A DNA stretch of 64,000 nt, from contig NW_019174004.1 of assembly GCF_001642475.1 (NCBI RefSeq), positions 101,074 to 165,073 on the forward strand, written 5' to 3'. Source of the DNA: Fonsecaea monophora. Lineage: Eukaryota; Ascomycota; Eurotiomycetes; Chaetothyriales; Herpotrichiellaceae. This document shows, piece after piece, positions 42,572-54,014 of this stretch. The position numbers were made by a program, and so were the translations under genes. Each line of letters starts with the position of its first letter. The stretch's first letter is position 1. The notes under the pieces are model-generated. The model was not told the DNA's origin, did not search any database, and saw nothing but the letters and a program-made list of their open reading frames with translations.

Positions 42572-43327
42572 TCAATACGTCTCGTTGGCGCTGACGCCGT
42601 ATGTGCCTCCAGCCGCGTACCACGCCGCCATGATCAGGTCGCACAGGTCTTTTGCCTCGACGTCCTTGAGGGGCAGATGGTGACCACCCTCGAAATCCAT
42701 TTGGAAGCAGTTGTCGCTCTCGCAGGCCTTCATCAGCTCGACGCAGCCGGGCTTGACGTGGTCGTCGCGGCCCCAGGCGTGGACGGTCGGCACCTGCTTG
42801 AGGAGGTCGTAGTCTTGCACGTTGACCGACTCGGAGAGGGAGATGGGCGGGAACGGGCCGCCAATCATGACGCCGAACTTGAATTTCCAGCGACTTTCAC
42901 CGGCGTCGCGCTCCTGGATCTTCTGGCGCAGCAGCAGGCCGGGGACGAGGCGTGCCCCTTGCGAGAAGCCAATGATGCCCTTGAAGCTGTCGACGCCGCC
43001 GTTGGCCTCCATCGCCTGCAGGATGACGCTATCTACCGCTTCGACCTCGTCCTGCGGCGTGGCCTCCTGGTCGCTCTCGCCGGCCTTGAACTTGCGGGTC
43101 ACCCAGCGGTAAAAGGGCGCGCAGGACGCAAACACGGGCAGCATGCCGAACCCCGGCGTGCCCTCGATGGGCGCCTGCACGAACACGAACCGGAACTGCT
43201 TCTCCAGGTTCCAGATCAGCCGCCGGCACTGGATCTTGAACACCGTGCTGTTGGACCCGCCACCGTGGAGCATCAGGATGGCCGGCAGGAGGGCACCCGT
43301 GTGAGAATGCGTCGGACGGGCAGCCAT
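42572..43327 (-). CDS. FSH-family serine hydrolase
   Basis: Single exon, 251 residues from the ATG at 43327; an upstream in-frame TTG extends the frame but is not a likely start. Alpha/beta-hydrolase features: LMLHGGGSNSTVF with an oxyanion-type loop at 18-30, FVFVQAPIEGTPG, nucleophile elbow GFSQGA with Ser122, FGVMIGGPFPPI, then AWGRDDHVKPG with the likely acid Asp188/189, and GGHHLP with His216. This is the FSH1 family, which includes yeast Fsh1-3 and the thioesterase-like hydrolases of some fungal polyketide clusters. Substrate unknown. Codon third positions are very G/C-rich, producing a 314-codon antisense shadow. The next gene upstream on the same strand is an SDR. Confidence 0.88.
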   Translation of the reverse strand: MAARPTHSHTGALLPAILMLHGGGSNSTVFKIQCRRLIWNLEKQFRFVFVQAPIEGTPGFGMLPVFASCAPFYRWVTRKFKAGESDQEATPQDEVEAVDSVILQAMEANGGVDSFKGIIGFSQGARLVPGLLLRQKIQERDAGESRWKFKFGVMIGGPFPPISLSESVNVQDYDLLKQVPTVHAWGRDDHVKPGCVELMKACESDNCFQMDFEGGHHLPLKDVEAKDLCDLIMAAWYAAGGTYGVSANETY

Positions 43328-44024
43328 AGTTGTTATGTTGTCGAGGTGTGGGTTGTAGGTTGCGGATTGGGAGTTTTTGGCGCAAAGTGGAAACAAAGAG
43401 GAACCTCTTGTCCCAGAGAATTTGAAGGTTCAGGAATGAGCGCAAAGGATGTTGTTTAGGAGGCTGTATACGCTCGCTTCGAGATCGCTGAATGCGCTCC
43501 TCCTTCGACAGGCTGTCCACTTGAGATTTAAAAAATCTCTCCCCTTCTTGGTTGCTAATCAAAATTAACCCTGGTACTGAGTCGCCCGTTGGTAGACTTT
43601 GGTGCTTTTGTTGAGAACTTGAGCTCTCATTTCTCAGAGATATAGATGTGTGATTGCTTCTCCAAAACGTCTTTGTTCGACTTGTGCGAAATAGGAGAGA
43701 GGGAAGGCATATCTCTGGAAGGAGATACAGAGCAGAGCGCAGGCCTTACCCTCTCCTCCACGTGATAAGGCTGGATACGGCCACCGACAAGGCTGAGTCA
43801 ATGGCACTTTAGCCGGCACGCCTGGTCGTCCTCGTACTATTACTTGTAGCAATCTAGTTCCAAAAATAGGGCTAGGGAAACACGAGGCAAAAGGACTCGC
43901 TTGAAATGTTCGTATTGAATATGCATGGTCAATGCATCTGTCAGCATCCATCACGTCCCTGTCGGCACTCAACACTATGTGGTGGTACTGGCTAAAAAGC
44001 TTCCATTCCATTCAGTCTGCCATC
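43328..44024. other. Intergenic between SDR and FSH hydrolase genes
   Basis: 697 bp: promoter of the hydrolase gene and 3' flank of the SDR gene (both minus strand). ORFs here are short and uncharacterised. No RNA gene seen. Confidence 0.4.
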
Positions 44025-44804
44025 TCACACCAAGAATGTCCCGCTGTTGGAGTGAATCACGATTCCCGTCGCATTGGCATCTTTCAAACAGTATAGGTAT
44101 GCTTCAGCCAGGTCCACGGGCTGTCCGACTTTCGCGGTAGGCATCTTGCTTTCGTGGCTCGCAAAGAATTCCTTTTTGCTCTCCTCATCCATACCCTGCC
44201 AAAGATCTGTCTCAATAACCCCAGGAGCGACACAGTTGACGCGAATGGGTGCCAGATCGAAGGCCAGCTGTCGTGTCAGGCCATTCAATCCCGCCCCAAT
44301 GAGTGCTAGCATCGACCATCCTCCAGCGATTGGTTTCTCGGATATAGAACCCCCTGTTAAGACGATGGAAGAATGCCGATCCTTCTTCATGAACCTCACT
44401 CCGATTTTGACAACCAGGATCGCAGCAATGGTTCGAACTTGGCTGCACTTATACCACTTTTCGATCGTAATGTCCTCAAGCGGGATCATGGGCAGCCTGT
44501 CTCCAGCCATGTACACAATATGGTCCACATCGCACACCTTCTTGAACAGATCCTCAATATTTTCTTCGACAGTGAAACTGGCCAAGTCGCAGGGATATCC
44601 GGAGATGCGTCCCTTGGCATCGGGGTAGTCATGGGCAAGCTGAGTACACACCTCCTTGACCTTGGACTCTCGTGATGAGGTGAGGATGATTGATGCCCCA
44701 AATTCAATGAGTGCTTGTGCAACGCTGATGCCGACCCCCCCAGTGCCGCCCATCAAAAGGATACGTTGGCCCGCAACTTTGTTTGTGAAGCGTGCCGGAG
44801 ACAT
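44025..44804 (-). CDS. Atypical short-chain dehydrogenase lacking YxxxK
   Basis: Single exon, 259 residues, close to the classical SDR length. Cofactor fold is intact: ILLMGGTGGVGISVAQAL at 15-32, CDLASF, and HIVYMAGDR at the NNAG position. SIVLTGGSISEKP keeps Ser153 or a neighbour at the first catalytic position. At the YxxxK position the sequence is GGWSMLALIGAGLNGL, so Tyr is replaced by Leu166 and Lys by Gly170. RVNCVAPGVIETDLW and the C-terminal GIVIHSNSGTFLV are normal for SDRs. The rest of the protein shows no decay, so this seems a maintained family variant rather than a pseudogene. Function not assigned. It is 697 bp upstream of an FSH hydrolase on the same strand. Confidence 0.88.
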   Translation of the reverse strand: MSPARFTNKVAGQRILLMGGTGGVGISVAQALIEFGASIILTSSRESKVKEVCTQLAHDYPDAKGRISGYPCDLASFTVEENIEDLFKKVCDVDHIVYMAGDRLPMIPLEDITIEKWYKCSQVRTIAAILVVKIGVRFMKKDRHSSIVLTGGSISEKPIAGGWSMLALIGAGLNGLTRQLAFDLAPIRVNCVAPGVIETDLWQGMDEESKKEFFASHESKMPTAKVGQPVDLAEAYLYCLKDANATGIVIHSNSGTFLV

Positions 44805-46062
44805 GTTGAACAGTCTGGTGGTGTTGGTGTTCGGGTAGGAATTTTAAAGGGGAGGGGAAAATTGGAGGACCCTTGCCTTTGTGACGACGGCGGTGACCGG
44901 GTAGGAGTTAGGACGAGAGACAGGGAGAAGGCTCGATGAAGGAAGGAATCGAGTCCTTATGTCTTTCGACAGGTATTCTTCAGGTTGCCGCTCGCTCATC
45001 GACATTTTTTGCCCTTTGTGCCTTGTACCCTCGCCCTCCCCATCTGGCCGGACAGTGGGTTTCACTATCTCCACGATAGATCACGCCTGCAATGTTGGTA
45101 GTGAGATTTGATAAACGTGGGATGAAATTTCCGGTACGGCCGTGCAAGATTGAAGAACCAACCAAAATGTAAAAGTTCAGCATGTGGAACATGCATTTGT
45201 GCCTCCAGCGATGTCAGACAGCGACCTTTGCCTGCGCTTTTTCTCTTCTTCGCACATCCGCCCAACAACAACTTGTCCATGGAACATCTTTCTGAATGCG
45301 GCGATTGCATCACCATGCTTCGGAAAGTGAGATTTCCTCATAATCATGTCCGCCATTTGCAATCCGCATGCTATGCTTGCAATGGATCAGCCTCGCGCTA
45401 GGAGCAACCAAGATGGCAACAAGGAATTCTATTGTCCTCTCTGGTTGCCTGGCTGTCGCCTCAAGATTCCCTCACGACCAGGTGTCAGACAAACAGGTAT
45501 ACCAGCGTTTTGTGGCCTCAGTATGTGGACGAGTTAGAGGGCAGTGATGTTTGGTGGTTGAGGTTGTGGTGGGCAGCTTGATAGGTCTGTGCCTCATCGA
45601 GCCCCGGAAGCCTTCAAAACAGTGGTGGACCGCATGGGCGAATTTGCAGCGCCAGCACAAGTGAAGCATTGGAGAGATCTCACAGCCTATTGAGAATTCG
45701 TCAATTCAATTTCTTTCGTGCGGCATAACAGCGTTCTATTTGTCGCATGGCTTGCGCCCGGGCCCTATAGCGCACCCCAAGCATTGGTCCCGGATTCTCA
45801 TGTTGACATTCAAACCAACATAGACAGAAAGATCCACCTTGTCGGCCTCGAGGTGATTGGTGATATCAGCGTAGGCGTTTCCAGCATTGAGAAACCTTGG
45901 GACCAACGCATGATGACGGTGATGTATCCAGTGAAGACTTCTGGTCTCCATCCACACGAGATTCGGAGTCGGATCCAAGGGTAATTCTCGTTGGCGTATC
46001 AATTGAGATGTCCAACTGGGCACGGATACAAGTAGGTCGAGGAAGCAACTTGTCTCATCGTC
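44805..46062. other. Intergenic between SQT1 and SDR genes
   Basis: 1258 bp containing the 3' flank of SQT1 and the promoter of the SDR gene. Small ORFs on both strands (for example 45718-45984 plus and 45736-46023 minus) overlap each other and show no domain. Nothing else recognised. Confidence 0.4.
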
Positions 46063-47487
46063 TCATGCAATGTCCGCCTTGAACACCAATGCAACACCGT
46101 CGTCACCAGCCGTGACAATTCTGCTCCCATCGCCACCTTGTACGAACCCCAATATGCCGCCCCCTTCTCCCTCCCCTCTGTGTCCCTTCCACTCCTGAAC
46201 GAACCCTTGGCCTGCCGCCGTCGTTCCGCCCCTCACATCCCATCTCCTGACAACACCGTCCATACCCGCGGTGGTCAAGAGCCATCCACCTTTTTGCGGA
46301 TTTCGGACAAATTCGACTTTGACGACGGCGTACTCTTCATGCGCTTCTTTTATATGTCTCCGCACTGCAAAGCGATGAGCTGTATCGAAGAGGGCTATTG
46401 AACCATCGACACTTCCCGAGGCAAGGATATTGAGGGGGGGAGAGGAGAAAGAAAGGGTCTCGACGCCATCTGATTGCGCTTGCAAAGAAGCAAGGATCTG
46501 ACCTGCCGAAGACGCCTGGGATTGTTTCCCGGCGCCTTTGGAGCCCCCAGCCTTCTTTGCCTGATCGGCCGGCTGTGGCAGACCGACGACTTTGATGTTT
46601 CCGCCTGCGCCGCCAACGGCAACCATAGACGGAGTGCATGCCACGCTGTAGAGACCTCCTTCAACCTCAAAGCGTTGGTCTGCGGCGGTGAATGAGACGA
46701 CTGCCTGGCCTGTGGAGAAGACGTCAGAGACATACAGACTGCCATCTTCTGAGACTGTCGCCAGGAGTGAACCATCTGGCGTCCACGCTCCCGCGGTGCA
46801 CGATGCAGTGTGAAGGTAAAACGCCTGAACGATTGTGAGAGGACTGGCTTTATCGTCGGCGTTGATCTGATAGACCCAAACTGAACCATCATTGGCGCCA
46901 AGGGCTATTGCATTCTCATGATCCTTGTTGGGACATGGTGCAACCCAGTTGATCTCTTCTACTTCGGCGGTTTCGGCAACGAATGTCCATTTCTTGGATC
47001 CCGAGGGTTCTGATGTCCTCCATGTGCGCAGTTTTCCGTCGAGACCCGCAGTTACCACGTATTCGCCCCGGGGATATGTGAAGGACACTGCGTTGACCGA
47101 GTCGGTATGCCCGTCCAGCTTTTGAAGTGGCTGAATGCCTTTTCTCTCACCCTGAGGGGTGCTGGTGGATTGATCCGTGCTAGGTATGGATGCGTTGAAA
47201 AGGTATGCAACGTCATCGCCGCCGCCTGTGATCACGATGGATGGGTTGGTAGGGTGTTGCGCTATGCAGAATATGCTGTCTGCGTGGGAGTCGAAGTGTG
47301 CGGCGGAGTCGTTTTGCAGTTGGATTTCTTGTTCTTCCCCCTCCATATCTTCGTCCTCTTCATCGTCCATTGGGTGATCAGGGTCGTCGTCTAGTATCTC
47401 CTCCGCAGCCTCATCTGCGTCGAGCAGGCCATCATCCTCAGGTTCCACATTATCGGGCGGCCGAGGCACGGGTTGAGGGTGGGACAT
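46063..47487 (-). CDS. SQT1: SQT1, WD40 ribosome-assembly chaperone
   Basis: Single exon, 474 residues. An acidic N-terminal tail (residues 12-58, rich in Asp/Glu: ILDDDPDHPMDDEEDEDMEG) precedes a WD40 propeller. The blades begin at HADSIFCIAQHPTNPSIVIT, LDGHTDSVNAVSFTYPRGEY, CTAGAWTPDGSLLATVSEDG and SFSSPPLNILASGSVDGSIA. The architecture matches Sqt1/AAMP: Sqt1 binds nascent uL16 (Rpl10) in the cytoplasm and escorts it to the 60S subunit, the acidic segments shielding its basic N-terminus. The chosen ATG includes the acidic tail. The small basic insert GSKGAGKQSQASSAG between late blades is a family-variable loop. Confidence 0.92.
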   Translation of the reverse strand: MSHPQPVPRPPDNVEPEDDGLLDADEAAEEILDDDPDHPMDDEEDEDMEGEEQEIQLQNDSAAHFDSHADSIFCIAQHPTNPSIVITGGGDDVAYLFNASIPSTDQSTSTPQGERKGIQPLQKLDGHTDSVNAVSFTYPRGEYVVTAGLDGKLRTWRTSEPSGSKKWTFVAETAEVEEINWVAPCPNKDHENAIALGANDGSVWVYQINADDKASPLTIVQAFYLHTASCTAGAWTPDGSLLATVSEDGSLYVSDVFSTGQAVVSFTAADQRFEVEGGLYSVACTPSMVAVGGAGGNIKVVGLPQPADQAKKAGGSKGAGKQSQASSAGQILASLQAQSDGVETLSFSSPPLNILASGSVDGSIALFDTAHRFAVRRHIKEAHEEYAVVKVEFVRNPQKGGWLLTTAGMDGVVRRWDVRGGTTAAGQGFVQEWKGHRGEGEGGGILGFVQGGDGSRIVTAGDDGVALVFKADIA

Positions 47488-49754
47488 GTTGAGCTGATAG
47501 ATTGGGGGTTGTTTTAAGAGAAGTGTGTATGGAAAAAGGAATCAGCAACAAGGAGAAAGAAAGACAGAAGAGCAATTCGGAGCTTGCAAGGGCAGATGCT
47601 TATAAGGAATCAATGCGACGCCCCCCGCTTAGAAATGCGATTCCTATGGTGTTTACCCGCAGAGAAAAAAAAGAGTTGGAAGACGGCCAGGCCTTGCGTC
47701 ATTGGCTGTGGAGGCACCGAGGGGTAGAACAGACACCAACCATCAATATTGATTTTGTGTCGCCCTTTAGGACTTTACAAATTCAGATTCTCGAGGCATA
47801 CAAGACTGAGCAAGTTTAATGCGTTGCCAACAGATTCCCCAATACTGGCAGACTACTCCGACTAAGTATAACCAGGGAGGGTGGCTGTTCAAATAGTCAA
47901 CTAAGTGAACAAGGACAATTCAGCCTTGCGACAGAAGTTTCAGCCTCGTCAACCTTTGTACTGTTGGGACTCTGGCGTTCCTGGTGCCCCTGGTGCCCCT
48001 GATATTGGTAATCAATAAGCGACTCAGCCGAGCTTGATGACAGTGCCGCTCTTTTGGGGCTGCTTATCTTGGGGAAATGAGTACCTCGTATGTACGGAGG
48101 ATGAATATAATTATGGAATGCTCATCGTCCTGATTCTCGGAAGGGCTATGCGATGAATCCATCCGCTATTGACTTTGACGGATGGGGAATTGCCATCTAG
48201 CGGAATTTGGACCTCTCCTTTGGCTCTCTCCTTTTGTATCGGAGTGATATCCCAGTGGGCCGGTCCGCACCATTTGATCATCATTCAGGGATGGAAGATA
48301 ATCCCCCCCAGTCAGGACAACTTCACAAGATTCACTGCCAGCTTGTCGAAACAGATGGACCATTCCGCAGACATCGAATCGATCAAGAAGTCACTGTCGT
48401 CACTGTTGTCCAATGACCTCCTCTTTCTGCAAGCCTTTGACATCTCCTAGTTTTATACTTTGACCAAATTGTGGAGGGACTTTTTTGAAACACTCATCCA
48501 TCTCGGTAATGGCGGGGAGGCCCAGAGGGTGGCTGGTTCAGTTTGCGACTAGGGAGGACAAAGAGACATCGGATACCCTGGTACATGGCCTTTCATTCGT
48601 TGTCTGGGCCCGATGACAGATAGGCTGTGGAACGCGACAGGCAGGGCTTGTTCGTAGAAACCAAAAGCAATTAACCATGCAGGTGGCACGCAGTTGGGGC
48701 TTGATGGCGTGGATCAAAGGCGATTGAACGCATTTGTCCCGCGAATTTCCAACTCCTGAGAGTGTTTCAGATGGGTACATCGGACAAGTGACCCTGAGGT
48801 TGAATCTTCTCAGTGAAGATCGTACCTAGCTAGGTACCCACGTCCCTGGGCGGCCCCAGTAACCCTGGCTGTTTAACCGGAGTTACTACCACAAGAAGAC
48901 TCATCCAGGCGTGTTGATGCCCAGCGCAGAGGGCTTGTCTCCCCCAATCGTCCTCCTCCTCCTTCCTGCTGGGTGCCTCCCACGCCCCCCAGTTATTTGT
49001 TTGCCTCCCACCGCACCATCCTCCTCGCCTCCTACCACCTCCTGCATCTCTTCCACCTTTTTGTAGCCGCCCGTCGTTGCAGTGAAGGACGGGCCGCCTA
49101 TTGGACCAATCCAGGCCAATCCTATACTCCTCTTCCTGGTTTACAGGTTTCAGCCTGATCCCTAATCGACTCCATTGGGGTCTGTTACTCGTGCGCTCGC
49201 CCACCCGTACCATCCTCCCTCCTACAGGACCTGGGAGCCCGTCGCCCAGCCCTGTTCCTCCGGCTGCGCTACCTCACCCTCGCTTTCGCTGTTGCTCCCT
49301 AAATCAATTCTTATTCTCTAGATCCAAAAGCCACGACCTTAAGACGTCTTACCGGCCCCTGGCGTACAATGCCATTGTCTATTCATTGATACTCACGTCA
49401 AAGTACCTTCTTTGACCCCATAGCGCTGCCCAAAGTATCGTCCGTCAATCGGTGTGGATCAGACTGCGCTCACCAACACACCAGCCCCAGGCCAAGACTC
49501 AGTACAGAAGTATCTCAAACAGATTCACTGAAACTTCGCAAGACGGTTTCCGGCTCCTGCTCGTCTACCTCGCTTCGGTACTCTCAGGTTTTCGGAGCCG
49601 CACGCATGCTGTCACTGCCTGCGCGTTCTCAACCGACTGCTGCTGCTCACTGAACTCCAACTCTGCTACGATATCAACCTCCTGTCTTGCGTCCCGCGGA
49701 CAATACCATACCAGACGTGTAGCAGAGGAGGCCCTTCCAGACATCGTGCCGACA
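47488..49754. other. Intergenic: divergent SQT1 / CLA4 promoters and CLA4 leader
   Basis: 2267 bp. 47500-48800 holds only weak ORFs (47526-47819 and 48169-48450 plus). From about 48940 the plus strand is C/T-rich with CCTCC and CACC words through 49300, which fits a long CLA4 promoter and 5' leader; several upstream ATGs lie there, so short uORFs are possible. TAGCTAGGTACC at 48827-48838 belongs to the TAGGTA word family also seen elsewhere in the window. Confidence 0.45.
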
Positions 49755-52554
49755 ATGGCTTCAGGGCCCGAAAATGGGTATGTTACCTTACAGCCGGACT
49801 GAGAAACTCCACCGCACTTTGATGGTCTCGCAGCTGACCCTCTAGCAGTTTCTACTCGTCGGGCCAGTTTATGAATCCAGGTCCAGCACCTCGCCCCCCT
49901 ACCGATCGACCTCGACATCTGGAGTTGCAGCGCTCAACTACCTCGATACCGACGAGCACCTTTGAGTCCATGTCCTTGGGAGGAGGCCCCGCTTCGCCAG
50001 CCATCAGCACTCCAAGTGCGCCCTACTTCTCCAACGGCAGCTCTCTATCATTGTCAACAAATGGAAAACCCTCGGGCCCGGTCACGATCATCAAGGAAGG
50101 CCATGTGCGCTGCAAAGAAGACAAATTCCTAGCGCAATGGAACCAACGATACCTGATTCTCCGCGAGTTCAGATTGGATTTCTTGAAGAGCGAGAATGGA
50201 AAGCTCATGCAGTCCATCCAACTGAATACCGTGACGGGGGTGACTCGTTCAGAGGAGACCCGGATGGCCTTCGAGATCACCCGCATTGCAAATCCCAAAG
50301 ATGCTGGTGGTAAAATCATCATGGCTCGTGACATGCCGACCCGGACAATCACCTGTGAAGTCCGGAGCGACGACGAGATTTATGATTGGATCGACAAAAT
50401 ATACGAGCGGTGCCCGGGCATGGGCGGTGTGAGTAACCCTACAAACTTCAGCCATCGTATCCATGTTGGCTTTGACCCCCAAACAGGTGGCTTTATTGGA
50501 TTACCACAGGAGTGGGAGAAACTGTTGAACAATTCCGCTATTACAAGAGACGACTACAAGAAAAACCCGCAGGCCGTCATTGAAGTTTTACAATTCGTTT
50601 CAGACCAGAAGATGCGTGAGCAGCATCCCGAGATGTACACCCCCGGCATGGTCACTCCCCCAGCTACACAGCCGAATAAACAACCTGGATACACGACAGG
50701 GGGCAATAGTGTTGCTCCCCCAAGGCCAGCACCACCCACAGATGCGCAACGATATAATTCTAATCAGTTCATCAACAAATATCAGGAAGGACCTTCCCGG
50801 ATAGGGACTCCCCCCAGTAAACCGCCCTTGCAACGGGCGCAAACAGATAAGGGTGGATACGACATGGAGGCTGATGCCGCCCGGATTAAAGCAATCGCCA
50901 TGGAAGAGCAAAAGCGACGTCAGATGGAGGTGGAAGCGAAGCGGGCAAGAGAGGTTGAAAGACAGAGGGAACAGGAGCGAGAAGATATAGAGCGCAGCCG
51001 CAGAGAGCAAGAAGCTTACAACGCTTCGTTACCGAAGACACGCCCACCGTTAGCCCAGCAGGAGATCGGAGGGTACGGGGGTAGCTCTGATCGTGGGCCT
51101 AACAGACAAGATCCCAGATACAACCCCGCGAGGGCCGCTCCCAGTGCTCCCCAGCAATCATCCTCCGGGTCGGCAAGGCAAAATCCCACAGCACAAAGAC
51201 CGGCTCCTTCTGCTCCGACCAGCAGCTCCCAAAAGTCCATTCCCCAGTCACTCTCTTCCAGCCAGACTTCGTTACGGTCACCGGAGAGCAGAGAGCGTGA
51301 TCGTCAACCTTCACCAAACGCCAGATATCCTCCAGATGAAGCATCCCGGAAGGATAATACAACCAAGCCACAAACCAACGGGGTCAATGGACAATCTGCG
51401 AGTCGATCGCAGGGATCTGTACAGCAGCCCAAACCTCTCAATGTCGCCAAACAGCCACAAGCAAAACCTGCGGCTGACCCTCGTAAAGAGGCTGAGATTG
51501 CATTGACAGCGAAGAAGCCAGTCGAAGAGCGAGCCAAGGAAGTCCGGATGTCGAGCATGAGCGAGAGCGAAGTCATGGCCAAGCTCAAGCAGGTGGTGTC
51601 CAAAGACAATCCTTTGGAGTCATACAGCAAACAAAAGAAGATTGGTCAAGGTGCGTCTGGTTCGGTGTACGTGGCCCGAGTCAAGGAAAGTGCAACATCA
51701 GCTGTTGCGCGTGAAATATACCGCACACATGGCCCTAAGGGCCAGGTGGCGATCAAGCAGATGGATCTCCGCAATCAACCTCGCAAGGAGCTGATCGTCA
51801 ACGAAATCATCGTCATGAAAGATTCCAAACATCCTAATATTGTTAACTTCCTCGACTCTTTCCTCCAGGAACAGAACAACGAGCTGTGGGTGGTGATGGA
51901 GTTTATGGAGGGTGGTGCGCTTACAGATATCATCGACAATAACCCAGTGATCACCGAGGATCAGATTGCTACAATCTGCTACGAAACCTGCAAGGGTCTC
52001 GCTCACTTGCATTCTCAAGACATCATTCACCGAGACATCAAGAGTGACAATGTGCTGCTCGATCGTGTGGGTAATGTCAAGATCAGTAAGTGACCCGGAT
52101 TCTCTAACCGAAAGTGATGATTTTGCTGACATGGACTCTAGCCGATTTTGGGTTCTGTGCTAAGCTCACCGAGTCAAAGAGCAAACGCGCGACGATGGTT
52201 GGGACACCCTACTGGATGGCGCCTGAGGTTGTGAAGCAAAAGGAGTACGGACCCAAGGTCGACATTTGGTCTCTGGGCATCATGGCCATCGAGATGATTG
52301 AATCGGAGCCGCCATATCTTAACGAGGAGCCCCTCAAGGCCTTGTTCTTGATTGCGACCAACGGCACACCGCGGTTAAAGAACCCCAATAAACTATCACG
52401 GGAGCTGAAGGCATTCCTCAGTGTCTGTCTCTGTGTCGACGTCAGAAGCCGCGCCAGTGCCGACGAACTGCTGCGGAACGATTTTATGCGCATGGGCTGC
52501 AGTTTAGCAAGTCTAAGCGAACTTTTGAAATGGCGAGAAAAGGGTCGACAATGA
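49755..52554 (+). CDS. CLA4: CLA4, PAK-family Ser/Thr kinase with PH domain
   Basis: Three exons, 49755..49777, 49849..52085 and 52142..52554, give 890 residues; all phases agree. Exon 1 is only 23 nt (MASGPENG). A PH domain lies at about 88-193 (IIKEGHVRCKEDKFLAQWNQ to WIDKIYERC). A CRIB Cdc42/Rac-binding motif follows at about 202-222 (ISNP-type: VSNPTNFSHRIHVGFDPQTG). Then comes a long Pro/Gln/Ser-rich linker with a charged coiled coil (EEQKRRQMEVEAKRAREVER). The kinase starts near 604 (IGQGASGSVYVARV) and has IIHRDIKSDN near 733; the DFG region is created by splicing (KITDFGFCAKL) and is followed by MVGTPYWMAPEVV. PH plus CRIB plus kinase is the Cla4 arrangement, acting downstream of Cdc42 in polarity and septation. 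Confidence 0.95.
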
Positions 52555-54014
52555 TAATTTCGCATGGGAATTTCAGGCGGCGGTAACAAAGGACATGACT
52601 GGGGCTCTGGGGGTACGAATTTAATGGCTACTAGGAAAGGATCATACAGGCGCCGACTGGCACTACACTCCATTTGCATCTTGGATACGGCGCTGAAGAC
52701 TATACAGAATTGTGGCACTCGAAGTCTAGACCAGCCAGAAACAACATGCCAACGACTTGAAAGCAATCTAAAGATGATGGGAGTGAAGAGGTTGACCGTG
52801 CATTTCTCATCAAGACCCAGAGATGCCAGAGGGAAGAGGGGACGAGGACGATCGTCATTTCATGGTTGATGATTGAACGGGAAACGATCTTGCATTAAAT
52901 GCTTGCCCAGGTCACAGGGAGCTTCTTCTTCTTCTTATCATTGCTTTGCACAACGATATGCCTGGGCATGAAAGGGGGGAGATTTTTGCATTATGCAAGC
53001 TGGTATGTGATTGCGAGGCGCCGGGTGAACGGACAGAATCTGCACGAGCCTCAGGTATGGTGATGGTTCTAGACGAGAAGGATAAAGCGCGAGGGCAGAT
53101 CAACAGCCCATCGACATGTTCCCGTTGGGTGGATGCCGTGTCTGCGTGGAGAGGAAAGTGGATGTGTTGCCGCTATATGTGAGCTATACGCCTTGAATGA
53201 GGAGAGAAGATAGAGACAGAGCGAGAGATGAAGCCTTGACGAGAGGAACAAGGAAAAGAATCCCATCCCATCCCATCTGCCCATCCAGGTTTATCTATTC
53301 GGAAGTATCTTCTACTATTAGTAGTCAGTGACTTGCCGGGCTTGGCAATCGGGAGTCGGAAGAATCTAGGCCGACCGATAAGATGATCAAAGGCAAGGAG
53401 TTGAGGGGGGGGCGCCGCACTTACTCTTTCAAGTGGCACGAGGTATACCGAGCACTCGGTACAAGTAGTACAAGTGTTCCCCTTTTTTTACAGGTACGGA
53501 CTCATACGGAGTCCCTAGCACTCCGTAGTTAGGGCCAGAACACGGACGAACCTTGTGCCCTCGTTTTATTTATCGTGTCCCCATTAGGAGGTAGTCAAGC
53601 TCTCAGATAACCGGATACCAAGATACTAGTTGTCCACGCACCCTGCATAATCGTCCATCCTTGCCATCGTGCCATCCCTTCCTTCGTCCGGTTCGTAGTT
53701 CTCCGACTCGCGCCAGTCAATCGTGTCCAATACAATATCGTTGCCTGCGAGAGATACATGCCCATCATTACGTCAAGACTCTAGCATGATATTCCATTGA
53801 TATTATCAATCAAGTCTTGCAGTTGTGTGTTGTGTGTCTAGGTCGACCGTCACTCAATCTCGAACCGCCCCCTCCCTCCCTCGACACTAGAATCACGGAC
53901 CAGATGCGGTAGAGAGAGAGGTCTCTAAACCCAATCGATCCGGCATCTAATCCTCCTCCTCCTACCGCCCGGGAACAACTATCTGCCCACGAGTTTCCCC
54001 TATCTCAAGTCGCG
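52555..54014. other. Intergenic between CLA4 and the MFS gene
   Basis: 1460 bp: CLA4 3' flank, then promoter and C/T-rich leader of the transporter (53860-54010). Contains TCCCA x3 near 53263-53277 and the inverted-repeat cluster at 53446-53527. The ORFs present (for example 52564-52869 plus) have no protein character. Confidence 0.45.
53446..53527. repeat. Cluster of short inverted repeats
   Basis: Three hairpins within 82 bp: TACCGAG/CTCGGTA with a 2-nt loop (53446-53461), GGACTC/GAGTCC with a 5-nt loop (about 53498-53514), and TACGGAGT/ACTCCGTA with a 7-nt loop (53505-53527). The last two share bases, so they are mutually exclusive. TACTCCGTA-type words are familiar from ascomycete intergenic DNA. 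Could be promoter sites or a remnant of a miniature inverted-repeat element. Confidence 0.55.

Noticed and set aside
42515..43459. 314-codon plus-strand ORF opposite the FSH hydrolase
   Set aside because: Shadow of a gene with high G/C at third positions; the minus strand has the complete catalytic motifs GFSQGA and GGHHLP.
47526..47819. Small basic ORF upstream of SQT1
   Set aside because: Lies in the promoter of SQT1 on the other strand, with no homology recognised and a composition dominated by Lys/Glu from A/G-rich DNA.
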